Translations under genes and position numbers: made by a program
Shown here: piece after piece, positions 9,055-18,632 of the stretch
Layout: every line of letters starts with the position of its first letter
Numbering within the stretch: position 1 is the first letter of the stretch
Notes under the pieces: generated by a model
What the model was told of the DNA's origin: nothing
The model's database searches: none
What the model saw: the letters and a program-made list of their open reading frames with translations, nothing else
Assembly: GCA_903772945.1 (NCBI GenBank)
Contig: CAICTM010001121.1
Span: 1 to 36,692, forward strand
Length of the DNA stretch: 36,692 nucleotides
Direction: 5' to 3'
DNA from: Seminavis robusta
Taxonomy: Eukaryota; Bacillariophyta; Bacillariophyceae; Naviculales; Naviculaceae

Positions 9055-10548
9055 CTGGTGGCCCTCCTTGTGTTCCATCTTTACAAATGATGTCGTCAAC
9101 ATTGGTTTTATAGCTGCGTAACTTCAACTTTATTGAAAGCTTAAGTGGTTCCAGGATGTTTGCATGCACGCTGCCAGCAAGTTATGTCTTCCGATGGAGC
9201 ATGCTTCCCTGGCTGCAGAATTCTCTCTGCCTTGCCTAACGGTACTAGAAGCTAGCCACCGTACCGGTAGCGGTGGCTGAGTCAAAAGGCCGGTGGCTGA
9301 ACGCAAATCCCAGCAACAAATCCTTCGTGTCGTAAATGCCACGGGGTACTCGTTCGATCGTTCGATCGTTCGAGAAAGAGGACTATGGTGGTACCTGGTA
9401 TCAATTTCGGTGGTGGCATCTTCTACAAGGTTGGAATCGGGGGCGTGCTCGACGAGGGTGTGCAGCAAGAGACAAGTCCCCGAAGAATCGAGTCGACAGT
9501 GGTGCGTGCCAGCAGTAAGCTATCGTTTCGGCCCAAACACAGAGCTGGTCAATGGCATAGCAGTACTAGTCGTATGACAATGGTTGCAATGGCGGCCTCG
9601 CAGAACACAAGAGTTTGATTGAATTATGGCAACACGAAATACAGTAGACTGTTGCTGTACTGTAGGATGATTGAAAGCCTCGCGAAGCAATCTGCCTGCT
9701 TCGAATCAGTCGACAGCTCGAATGCAGAGGTTGATTCGATAGTGACCAGTAGCCTGTACATGTAGTAGTGATTACAGCTCGCCCTTGGCCTCTCAGATAC
9801 AGACGGATCAAACCACTGACTGGCTGCCTCCAGGCCCTCTCCGGCTCTTTAAAATACTATTTTACTATAGAAAACCAAATGGGACACCAGGGGCTTCCCC
9901 AGTTTCAGTGCCACGTTCAAAGGTCCACGTCCTCCTGATTGAATTGCTACTTGCCTCGAAGGAAGCTCTGGGAAGATTGCCGTTGCTTTTTGTACTCCAC
10001 TCATCACTCTTGCCTCGCTCCAATCTCCGATGTGGTCAGTCTACTGGTGGATTAAGACATTCGGCAGTATACCATACCTGAGAGTTACCTAGGGCGGTAA
10101 TCGAGAAAGTGTGCTGTGCTACGCTATGCTATGCTAGCTGGGTACCGGTACCTCATGGGACGCACGGAAGTGGCACGGTACGGTACCGTGGCTAGCTAGT
10201 GCTCTTGTGAGCTACATGTACCAGAAATTCTAGCACGCCATATGCCATGAGGGTTGACCAGTCGCCGAACTGGCCACAAACTGGTTTCCAAATAAATGAA
10301 TGGCTACATGCACCAGCAAATTGCTAACAACCAACCAAACGGCTACCACTACCTACCGGTACTAGTACCCCCGACTCGACGCACTCGCTCAGCCCACCAC
10401 CACGAGCAGGCGGGCGAAAACAAAAAAAAACTTGCTGCCAACGACCCAATCGGTACAGAGCCAGGTAAGTAGTGGTTGTACCTGCCTGCTTTTAAAAAAA
10501 GTGGAGGGATGCCAGAGCCAACAATAGACGACAATACTAGTAGCAGAG
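9055..10548. other. Array spacer between copy 3 and the histone pseudogene
   Basis: This contains the shared 3' flank (to about 9235), three tandem CGTTCGAT units near 9350-9373, and the second copy of the 3'-flank unit (about 9520-9800). A stretch at about 9865-9930 resembles 6121-6190. Nested palindromes follow (GGGTACCGGTACC near 10140; CACGGTACGGTACCGTGG near 10172-10190). No gene is recognised. Confidence 0.5.
9520..9800. repeat. Array 3'-flank unit, second copy
   Basis: Counterpart of about 5811-6060. It carries an extra stretch of about 40 bp around 9625-9670 (AATACAGTAGACTGTTGCTG) that is absent from the first copy. Confidence 0.65.
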
Positions 10549-11059
10549 ATGGGTGAGTCTGAATTCCATCCCAAAGTTGCCGAATTCAACCCTTCTCACA
10601 CAAATGTTTTCTCCTCGAGTATGGCAAGGGCAAAACCAACTGCAAGCAGAGGAGTCGATGGACAACATCCCAGGTTTCGGAAGGCCCTGGCTAGGAAGGC
10701 CGCCAGGAAAGTCCCTCCCCCGTCGTACCTGGGTGTCAAAAAGCGACAGCGCTATCGACCAGGGACTGTGGCTCTAAGAGAAGTACGAAGATACCAAAAG
10801 TCCACGGATCTACTCATCAGGAAATTGCCCTTCCAGAGACTTGTAAGAGAGATCGCAGAAAACATCAATAGCTAGTGGCATCAGGTTCCAAGGATACACT
10901 GTTCATGCCCTTCAGGTGTCCAGTGAAGTGTACCTTGTCAATTTGTTCGCAGATGCTAATCTCTGTGCTATTCATGCCAAAAGGGTCACCCTGATGACTA
11001 AGGACCTTCAGCTCGCATTGTGGATCTGTGGAGGAAGGTACCAGGTACTAGCTGGCTAG
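10549..11059 (+). pseudogene. Histone H3-derived pseudogene, broken by a 4-nt insertion
   Basis: From ATG 10621 the frame reads MARAKPTAS, then [10 protein letters not shown] and [20 protein letters not shown], and continues through [20 protein letters not shown] to a TAG at 10873. One frame over, directly after the stop, the second half of the histone fold follows: [20 protein letters not shown], then [20 protein letters not shown], ending at TAG 11057-11059. Deleting four bases (AGCT at about 10870-10873) restores one frame of normal H3 length. The N-tail has lost Lys9, Ser10, Lys14 and Lys18 equivalents, and the C-terminal ARRIRGERA is replaced by [10 protein letters not shown]. The frame is open upstream to an ATG at 10549, which has no H3 counterpart. 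It could be a divergent H3 variant with a sequencing or assembly error, but decay in both tails favours a pseudogene. Confidence 0.8.
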
Positions 11060-12527
11060 CTTGTTGCCACCTTGGATAGGAGTAAAAAGAATAGTACACA
11101 GCAAAGCAAGCAGCCAGACAAAGCAAATGACAGACAAGTAGAGGGCCCAGCACCATCATTTACCACAAGCAATATTTATACTAGTAACTACTATTCTAAT
11201 AATTATCCACGCTGCCTTACAGCTAACTCTGTATTATGATGTGCACAAATCGGTCAATAGTAGTAGTAGTAGAGTAGTAGCTAGCAACTGTGCTAATAGG
11301 GCACAACTTGCTAGCAGTAGTAGCACTACTGCACAGGTCTTCTGATCAGATGTTCCTGGCTGCTATCGTCGCACTTACTTTGGGGATGGATTGTGGGGGT
11401 ACAACGATATCACTAGTTGTCAATTGGGGTCCCCGGTTTCATTTCACAGTTGTGGCCAGTCCTGCCACCCCCCACTTACAAAGCTAACATAACGTCCTTC
11501 CTCCAAGTGACACATCCAGTTTCAAACCAAAACAACCTCCTACAACGTTTATGACAACCACCAAGTGAAACATCCATGCCACAACAGCAAAACCGTCTGT
11601 GTCGCATTATAACCTACTTCAGTTTTCAGATGTGGCGACGACAACGATGACGAAGACAGGAAAGCCGACCAACTGAACTGAAGGAGGAACCGGCAGCCAG
11701 TGAAAGGAGCTTGATTGGAGTAATGGCGAAGGCTAGAGGTAGAGATCAAGAGCACCACAATCACAAAAGTCCCAACGCCAAGAGCTCATCGTTTGCTTTG
11801 CTGTCGTGATGGACAATACTGAAGAACACTCGAAAACTAACTAGCTGTAGGACCTCGTTTCTTCTTTCGTAGCGACGCTTGGAAGAGTACATGTAGCGGT
11901 ACCATACAGTGTCCTACAGATACCACTGGAATCTTCTAGCTAGCTATATAGTAGTTACATGTAGTCAACTAGCTTGCTAGCTGGTAGTTGTACCCTAAAT
12001 GTACCGGTACCGGTGGAACCAGTACATAACCAGATTTAAAGGGATGGTGCCAATCGCTCTTTCGAAAGACCGAAGCACGATATTGATAAATAAATGTACA
12101 ATTGAAGACTACACAGCATTTAATTAAAATGGAGTACCGTACTCTTCTCTTTTAGAAGAAAGAAACCTTGTACAGTACTCGGAGCTCGGAGTAGTAGTCT
12201 AGTACTATCATACTGAGTAAAGTACTCGAGTAGCATTACTAAATTGATAGCTTCACATGTACTGCTCTGAGTACTGGGTAGTCCATACTGAAACGCACTT
12301 AGAGCTCTCAGTGGTATTAATAATAGTCCTTTGAGCTGTCCTTTGTGACCCGTTCAGCTTATTCCGCTTTTATTCCTTTACATACAGCTTCCATGGATTG
12401 GGTTGGGGACGCTGCCTACGACTACTGGCCACTGATGTGCGAACTGGAGCTGTCATTATTCTTTTGCAATCCACACAGCAAATTCACAACACAAGCACTA
12501 ACTTTCACGCAGAACTCACTCACAAAG
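11060..12527. other. Array spacer between the histone pseudogene and copy 4
   Basis: A (TAG)n microsatellite (about 11262-11281) and a third copy of the intergenic unit (about 11628-11945) are present. The rest is AT-rich with many GTAC and CTAG strings. A near-duplicate CCAAGTGA(C/A)ACATCCA pair lies at about 11503 and 11560. The 60 bp before 12528 are the conserved SnoaL leader. No gene is recognised. Confidence 0.5.
11628..11945. repeat. Intergenic repeat unit, copy C
   Basis: It shares GGCGACGACAACGATGACGA and the following AGACAGGAAAGCC with 7752-7790. It also shares CGACGCTTGGAAGAG and GTCCTACAGATAC with the right end of the 6.4-6.8 kb copy. It thus spans the junction between those parts and shows the ancestral length of the unit. 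Confidence 0.7.
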
Positions 12528-13112
12528 ATGATGAAATCAATCAAGAAACTGTTCTCCCAAAAGAACGAGTCCCCCAAGAACATCCATACCACCTCAAGTG
12601 GGGGTGGTTGCGATACCAGCACATCGGAAGAGCAAGGTCAGCCCGAGACTGCCAAGGAGAGAGTTGTGAGGGCGTATGTGCAATATCTGAATGGCCATGA
12701 CATGGATGGAGCCAAGGAGCTCATGGCTGATGACTGCAGGTGCATCTTCATCACCCAAGGAGACAATATGGAGATGGAATACAATGAAATGGCGGCCGAA
12801 GTTGTCAACATCTTTGAAGCCTTTCCAGATTTTAAGTTTCGATTTGATTCTTCCATTGACGAACGCAAGAGCGATGGAGTGGTGGTATGGAGTGACTTGG
12901 TACCCAATGGTCATCATACGGGCAAGCCATATGCTTTTGGACCATGTCCTGCCATTGCAGCGTCTGGCAAATATGTGGAAAACCCACCGGAGACTATTTG
13001 CTTCCACGTGAATGAACAAGGAAAGATCACCAAACATGTTATTGAGTCAACAGGGGAAATGTCAGGCCCACCAGGAATCTATACCCAACTTGGTGGCTTC
13101 CCTCTCATGTAA
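12528..13112 (+). CDS. SnoaL/NTF2-like domain protein, array copy 4
   Basis: This 194-aa protein starts MMKSIKKLFSQKNESPKN and has the usual linker. The barrel begins at KERVVRAYVQYLNGHDMDG, followed by FPDFKFRFD, NGHHTGKPYAFG and the tail GPPGIYTQLGGFPLM. It is the most divergent member around the pocket. One residue is inserted (FITQGDNME instead of FTKADNME), PYGFG becomes PYAFG, and the Cys of the VIECEGEM segment is replaced (VIESTGEM). No stop or frameshift is present. The start rests on the MMKSIKKLF block; the frame upstream is open but lies over the conserved leader (CGCAGAACTCACTCACAAAG). Confidence 0.85.
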   Translation: MMKSIKKLFSQKNESPKNIHTTSSGGGCDTSTSEEQGQPETAKERVVRAYVQYLNGHDMDGAKELMADDCRCIFITQGDNMEMEYNEMAAEVVNIFEAFPDFKFRFDSSIDERKSDGVVVWSDLVPNGHHTGKPYAFGPCPAIAASGKYVENPPETICFHVNEQGKITKHVIESTGEMSGPPGIYTQLGGFPLM

Positions 13113-13845
13113 CTTGTGGAATGGAGGCCTCCAATCTCTTTCCCGCCTTGTGTTCCTTCTTTGCTATCATGATACCATAAAGTGTTAGCAGTGGCCTTCG
13201 TTGTAGCTCATTTTTTCCAGGATGTTTGCATACCCGCTGCTAGCAAGTCATGTCTTCTGCTGATTGAGCATGCTTCTCTGCTCTATAGAATTCAATCCTA
13301 CCATATATCAGGGCCAGCTAGCCGGAGTGCAACAAACCCTCCTGTTTGGCTGGTGCTTGATTGTACATGTAGTGTTGGCCCTCAATTTATCTCCCCTTTT
13401 CCAAAGGAAGCTAGCTAGCTAGCTAGTCCTGAATTCCAACGTTTCTTTGCCTCTGAGCCTTGCCCTCCGTGGCTGCGGTCGATAACCTCCCCGTAGTACT
13501 CTCAAAGCCCAGTTGGGTGCTGACTGAGTGGAGTCGAGTCGATTCCTCAAGCGCCCACGAGAACTACGGCTGGTTTTAATCATGAGTAGTGTCAAATTCG
13601 TGACTACGTGACTGCCACCCATCTCCTTTCTTGCACCTTCCTTCATTTTTGTGTTTTCTCTTGTTTTCTTGGTTCTCTGCGAGCTACCAGTGCGGCTAAG
13701 TCAAACAACTCTAACTCACTGCTACTAGCTAGACTAGTCTACTATTACCTGCCGTTTGACCCTCATCATTGTGACTTCGAAAGTGTCGCTCAGGCTGCCA
13801 CCAAATAAACAATCTGCTACCCATTTTTCTCGGTCGCCAACCATT
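13113..13845. other. Spacer between SnoaL copy 4 and TSR2
   Basis: The shared array 3' flank ends near 13310 (AGCAAGTCATGTCTTCTG, then GAATTCAATCCTACCATA), which marks the right border of the array. A (CTAG)4 run lies at about 13411-13425. The last 200 bp should hold the TSR2 promoter; no specific element is recognised. Confidence 0.5.
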
Positions 13846-14577
13846 ATGAACTCCAATATGGCCACGGTTGCTCCTGCATTCCCGTTGGCAGAATTCCAAG
13901 CGGGTGTCACAGCTTGCATGAGATCGTGGTCCGCTCTTCGAACCGCCGTGGAAGGAGGTTGGGGTGGCAACGATTCGATTGTCAAGGCCGATGATTTACG
14001 CGATAATATTTATGGCGTCATGCTGGGCAACAGCAACAAGCCGACATTGGAATTGGAAGATTTGGAAGACAATTTGGCCATTTACATGGAAGAAGAATAT
14101 TCCGTCGTTTTGGAAGATGCCTCCGAAAAGCAAGTGGCATTGACAATATTTCAATTGTACGAGCAATGTGCGCAAGGACAAATCGCCTTGGCAGAACAAT
14201 TGGTACAGACGGCCTTGAAATACGACGAACAAATTGCAGCTGCTTATCCAGTCAGTGTACAATCGACCGAACACGATGATGATGATGATGACGATGATGA
14301 AGATATGATGGATGCTACCACCACAAATGATAGTAGTGTCGGAGGAATCAATATTTCCGTGGCACCCACAAATCCTCAACCACAACAACCACTAGCCGCA
14401 ACGAATCCCGTAGCACCAGCTGCCTTTACCACTGCCGGTGACTATGCCGCACAATCTCTCTTTGGCAAACCCAAGAAACCCAAGGCTCCTCGACCGAGAC
14501 AACAGCCCGAAGGAATTCAGGTGGACGATGATGGATTTGCTACAGTCACCAAGGGAAGGAGAAAAGCCAGAACTTAA
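13846..14577 (+). CDS. TSR2: Pre-rRNA-processing protein TSR2 homolog
   Basis: This 243-aa protein has the TSR2 WGG domain at the N-terminus (about residues 10-125). It opens with FQAGVTACMRSWSALRTAVE and then GGWGGNDS, the defining WGG motif, followed by a helical region (DLEDNLAIYMEEEY ... FQLYEQCAQGQ). An Asp run (EHDDDDDDDDEDMMD) and a low-complexity Pro/Gln/Ala linker come next. The C-terminal block DDDGFATVTKGRRK matches the conserved acidic-then-basic TSR2 tail, where yeast has GW in place of GF. In yeast, Tsr2 escorts ribosomal protein eS26 from importin to the pre-40S particle. The start at 13846 is the ATG nearest the domain; an in-frame ATG at 13756 would add 30 residues without similarity. 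The gene converges on the carrier gene. Confidence 0.85.
   Translation: MNSNMATVAPAFPLAEFQAGVTACMRSWSALRTAVEGGWGGNDSIVKADDLRDNIYGVMLGNSNKPTLELEDLEDNLAIYMEEEYSVVLEDASEKQVALTIFQLYEQCAQGQIALAEQLVQTALKYDEQIAAAYPVSVQSTEHDDDDDDDDEDMMDATTTNDSSVGGINISVAPTNPQPQQPLAATNPVAPAAFTTAGDYAAQSLFGKPKKPKAPRPRQQPEGIQVDDDGFATVTKGRRKART
14274..14303 (+). repeat. Trinucleotide (GAT)n run encoding poly-Asp
   Basis: A run of GAT codons, with two GAC, inside TSR2 encodes the Asp stretch. This is a likely site of length variation between alleles. Confidence 0.7.
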
Positions 14578-14791
14578 GAATTACCGGTACTACCGATAGA
14601 GCAGCACTGGATGCGAGTGAATTCTAGCTAGAACAAACAACATTTTTTAGTTTTTAAACGCGCAGTGGAGTCGTTATGAGCTAGCTAGAGCCGTGTCCAG
14701 CTGCATTCCAAAACTACGACTCTTTTTGTTTTTTTGTGCGGTAGATTGTTGTTGTCCAAATAAACGAAATGTCTTTCTTATGCCTCTTTAT

Positions 14792-15768
14792 TTACGTTTG
14801 AAAGACCTTGAAATTCTTTTGTAGGGCATCTTGAATGGTTTCAAAACTCATAAAAATGATACCTTGACCTGGCACAACGCGTCCTAATCGAGGAACGACA
14901 CCAGCGTAAAAGGCTCCAATCCCTTCGTTCTTTAGGATTTGGGAGAAACAATCCAGGGTTCCTTTATACTGCGATGCTTTGGTACCTTGCATTCGAGTCT
15001 TGACGACATCAAAGGGGTTGTTCCCCAAAGTCGAAAAACACCCGGCGCTCATTCCACCAAACAATCCCATGATAGGTGTCAGTGGGATTTCACCATCGTT
15101 CGTAACAATTCGTTTGTATTCATTGAACCACATGAATCGCAATCCTTGATTGGATCCTTGTTTCATGGCCGTGGCGGCGGCACCTTGGTAGACACCGGCC
15201 ACACCTTCCGTGGCCAGAATGTGCTGAAACCCCTTGACAAAGGGCATGTTCAATTCGATGCATTTCGTCTTGACCGTTTCGACCGGTGCCACAATGATCA
15301 AGGCTTCCGTGACACCGGCTCCCAAACCAGCAACAAAATTTTTGGCGGGTGTCAAATTGCCATTTGCATCGCGTAGCTTTTCTTTAATGACGGAATTCAA
15401 TCCAAATCGAATGCCGGCTTTGGGGATGCTGCCAATCAGTGTCGGTGCCAGACCTCGATACAGCGAGAAGAATCCTGTGGTTCGGACGGTATACGTCAAA
15501 CCCGAAATCATGCTATTGTACGGTAACTTGGCGCCCTTGGCTTTGGATTGTAGTTGTAGTTGGGTCTGGTATATAAATATAATATAAAAATCAATCGATG
15601 CTTAGTTAGTTAGTACCAATGATCTGACCATGGTGGAGTTTTGGTATCCATCTTTCTGTAACGCACCTTAATGTACTCCATTGGCCAGACAGCAGTGGCT
15701 TCAATTCCTCCTGCTACACAACCTGCGCCCATGGCCAGGAACGGATTCTTGCTCTTATTGGTGGCCAT
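14792..15768 (-). CDS. Mitochondrial carrier, tricarboxylate/citrate type (2 exons)
   Basis: Exons 15667-15768 and 14792-15565 join to 291 aa; the 101-nt intron (15566-15666) is GTGCGT...AG with a clear branch-point-like TACTAAC. The product has three mitochondrial-carrier repeats, marked by the signature sites PMEYIK (residues 29-34), PVETVK and PFDVVKTRMQ. It starts MATNKSKNPFLAMGAGCVAG and reads EYIKTQLQLQSKAKGAKLPY across the splice junction. The overall pattern (SLYRGLAPTLIGSIPKAGIR, GVYQGAAATAMKQGSNQGLR) is that of the citrate transport protein family (SLC25A1-like), which exchanges citrate or another tricarboxylate across the inner mitochondrial membrane. Substrate is inferred from family resemblance. 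Length is normal and no residues are missing. It converges with TSR2 (214 bp apart). Confidence 0.9.
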
Positions 15769-16554
15769 TGTGAGTATTGTGATACAGTACCTTTACTGAA
15801 AGCAGGGACAGAATCTATGTAAGTACACGTGGTGTTTCGGCAAGTGGGCCCAACTCTTCTCAATGAGAAATCAAAAGGTATTTGAGGAAACTTACAATCA
15901 ACTCTCCTTCAACAACAACCAGATCCGGGCTATTATCAAACAATCACACTGTTATGTTCTTCTGACTTCCGACGGTAACTCGACTTTTGGAAACGCCACC
16001 ACAGCCGTCATAGCCGTTGGCGAATTGTGAGGGAAAGCAATGCGTTCTGACAATTAACCATCTGAGCTGTGAAGAGCACCAGAGAACCTAGCTACCGGTA
16101 GTCTCGAATTTCGCCTCGTTATGTGCATGATCTTGCCGGAGCTTTTTGGTATCTGCCGTCCCGTACGATGGTACATGTACCGTACCGTACGGAGGCGACA
16201 ACTGCCTTTGCTCCTCCCTCACAAAGGCACAAGACAGTATCAACCCACATCACCGGTTCTATAGATTTTAATTTCCTTTACGAACAACAGGCTGCCTCCA
16301 AGCAAGCTATATTACTTTTAGCATTCCTGCAAACAGTTTCCAAACAAGACGGCCCAAGCTATAGCCTAATTTGTTGTTTTGTCTATATCTCATGGTGATG
16401 ATTTTCGTTTGATGGCACACCAAGTGATAGCCTCCACTAGCTAGCTAGATCCAAAAAGCACAAACCACTCGACCGACCCCACCAAATCAATCACCATCCA
16501 ATCAATAAATAAATAATATTGCCTACTTCCGTCCAAGCATTCATTGCATTGAAT
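15769..16554. other. Spacer upstream of the carrier gene
   Basis: No gene is recognised. It should contain the carrier promoter and leader next to 15769, and the 3' end of the E2 transcript near 16550. A palindrome-rich GTAC cluster (GGTACATGTACCGTACCGTA) lies near 16168-16190. Confidence 0.45.
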
Positions 16555-17306
16555 TCATGATTCATCGAGCCAACTCTGTTCCACAATTTCCCGGACACGA
16601 CGATTGTATTCACGTCTATTTTCATTGTACAGACGACTCGCCTCCGAGTTGGCTGGCGACGCCGGGTTGGGATCACAGAGCAAACTCTGAATGGATGTCA
16701 GAATGGCCGAAATATCATAGATAGGACTCCACTGATTCTGCAGAATATCCAAACAAATCTGACCATCATTGTAAATGTTGGGATGGAACCTAGGAAAGAA
16801 AAAAAGAGACATGTGTGTGTACAGACAGCGCAGGTCAGGAAGGCAGTCCATCAAAATACTATTCCATTGATCATCATCATTTTCACAACAATCAAAATAC
16901 GCACATCTTGGTCAAGAAGCGGACCTGAGGAGCCTTGTTGGGGTAATCTTCCGTAAACTCGAGCGTCAGCTTGAACGTGCCTCCTTCCCAAGGAGTGTCG
17001 TCGGGGCCAAAGATGACTGCCTGCCAGAGCATAATGTTCGTGTCCATCGGGGCACCCGTCACGCCTGAAGGAGGATCATTTTGGAGCCTGATAGCAGCAA
17101 TAAAAGAGGGATGATCAAGAAGGAAAGAGAGTGAGAGAAGGGACTTCCAACACACACCAACACGGAACGTGTGCTGGCGGCCATCCAAGGGACTTCAACG
17201 GACTCGACTCATGGATGGTGGTACATCGAAGCCATCGATCTAACTACACCACTGCCACTCACCTCTTGAAATCCCGAAGCAAACGGCGTCGCGCACTAGT
17301 ACTCAT
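16555..17306 (-). CDS. RAD6: Ubiquitin-conjugating enzyme E2, RAD6/UBC2 type (3 exons)
   Basis: Exons 17263-17306, 16905-17087 and 16555-16789 join to 153 aa; introns of 175 and 115 nt have GTGAGT and GTGCGT donors and AG acceptors. The protein starts [20 protein letters not shown], typical of RAD6. It has the [15 protein letters not shown] active site with the catalytic Cys at residue 88, the same number as in yeast Rad6, and the Rad6-like [20 protein letters not shown]. The C-terminus is [11 protein letters not shown], with no long acidic tail as in yeast Rad6. Known orthologs charge ubiquitin for histone H2B and PCNA modification with Rad18/Bre1-type RING ligases. Length and key residues are intact. 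Confidence 0.93.
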
Positions 17307-18632
17307 CGTCTATCAATCTCTCTTCTCTGGGACCAAACCAACAACACTAGCTTGTAGACTGGTAGAGTGCTTTACTACTACGAACGGCAACAACGAGCGA
17401 ACACAGCAGAGCGTGAAAGAAGTGTCGAAGTCATTGTACTAAAATTTTGCAACGGATCCCTCCGCTCCCAATGGCATCTACGGTGGGGTTAAGGGTAATT
17501 TGAGTGTGATCGAATACTTCGAATTGATTTCACTCAATTCGATTGCCGGAACCAAAAGCTTTGCCCTGGATGTTCAGACAAATTCACCGTCTTCTATATG
17601 GCGCGCTTGCCCACGCAGTTTTGTGCGAACGTGTGAACCAATCAGAGGACGTATTATTCCTTGAAAAGGTGTCATTGTGTCATTTTGGACAACCTGATGC
17701 ATCCCTTGCTAATTAGATACAAATTGTTTTGCTTCTGTTGTCGTTGGTGGAGGCCACCGGTACCATACCAGTACTGGCTAGCTAGACTAGCTAGCTAGCT
17801 AGGTCATAGTAGAACAAATATCCATACCGTACGGAACGGATAACCAATATTAACTTAGAATCAACCATCAGTGTGGTGTAGTATATTAATACTCTTGCTA
17901 GGAAGGCAGTGCTATGGGGCAGTTCCACACTCTCACCATCTTACTAAGCATGCCTAAAACGCAGTTGATCACCCGCCCCATGGAGAAAATGTTGCCATTT
18001 GGTACTTTAGTTGAGGCATTCTGTTGCAGAAAATGCTATTTTGTCATCTCTCAATATCTGATGTGCCCAAGGGAGAGTCCTTGCTGTGTATCTTAGCCAA
18101 GGCAAAGATTTTTGTGTCTTGATCTGGCAATTCTCTAGCTAGACGTGGTGGATTATTCCGGTAGATCGCCATCTTAAATACAAGGTAATATAAGAGTGTA
18201 CCAAAGGGCATCAAAAAAGTGAGAGTTTTGACAACCGCGAATTAGCCAATCCCATTCAATGACGCGGAAATCAAGAGGATCTTCGTCATTCAAGCCCTGG
18301 ATGGTTGATGGGAGCGACAGACAGATAGATAGCACTCGCCAAGACGAGCTTCAAGACTTCAAGAAAGACGAAGCAGGCATCAATCAAACAAGGGACAAAA
18401 AGTGCCAATGGCTGATGTATAAATTCTATCATCGAATGCTGCACACGCATTTGAACTGTCTGGTTGATTGATTGATAGAGTTGCGAAGGTCATTGGTCGT
18501 TGAACCGTGACGATCACAAGATCCGTCAGTGGGAATGTTGAGCAGCTGAGTGCATACATATTATCACACAAGTATTATCATTCATCAGCATTTCTCGTAT
18601 CGCTCTCAAACAAGCATTGTTTCACATTAACC
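17307..18632. other. Divergent intergenic region between E2 and raffinose-synthase-like gene
   Basis: It separates two divergently transcribed genes, so it should hold two promoters. A CTAG cluster (GCTAGCTAGACTAGCTAGCT) lies at about 17778-17803 and GGTACC-type palindromes flank it. A TTGATTGATTGATAG run lies near 18465. Short open frames here have no recognisable content. Confidence 0.45.

Noticed and set aside
10621..11059. Centromeric H3 (CENH3) as an alternative identity for the histone copy
   Set aside because: The core helices match canonical H3 almost exactly and no CENH3-type loop-1 lengthening is visible; decay of an ordinary H3 explains it better.
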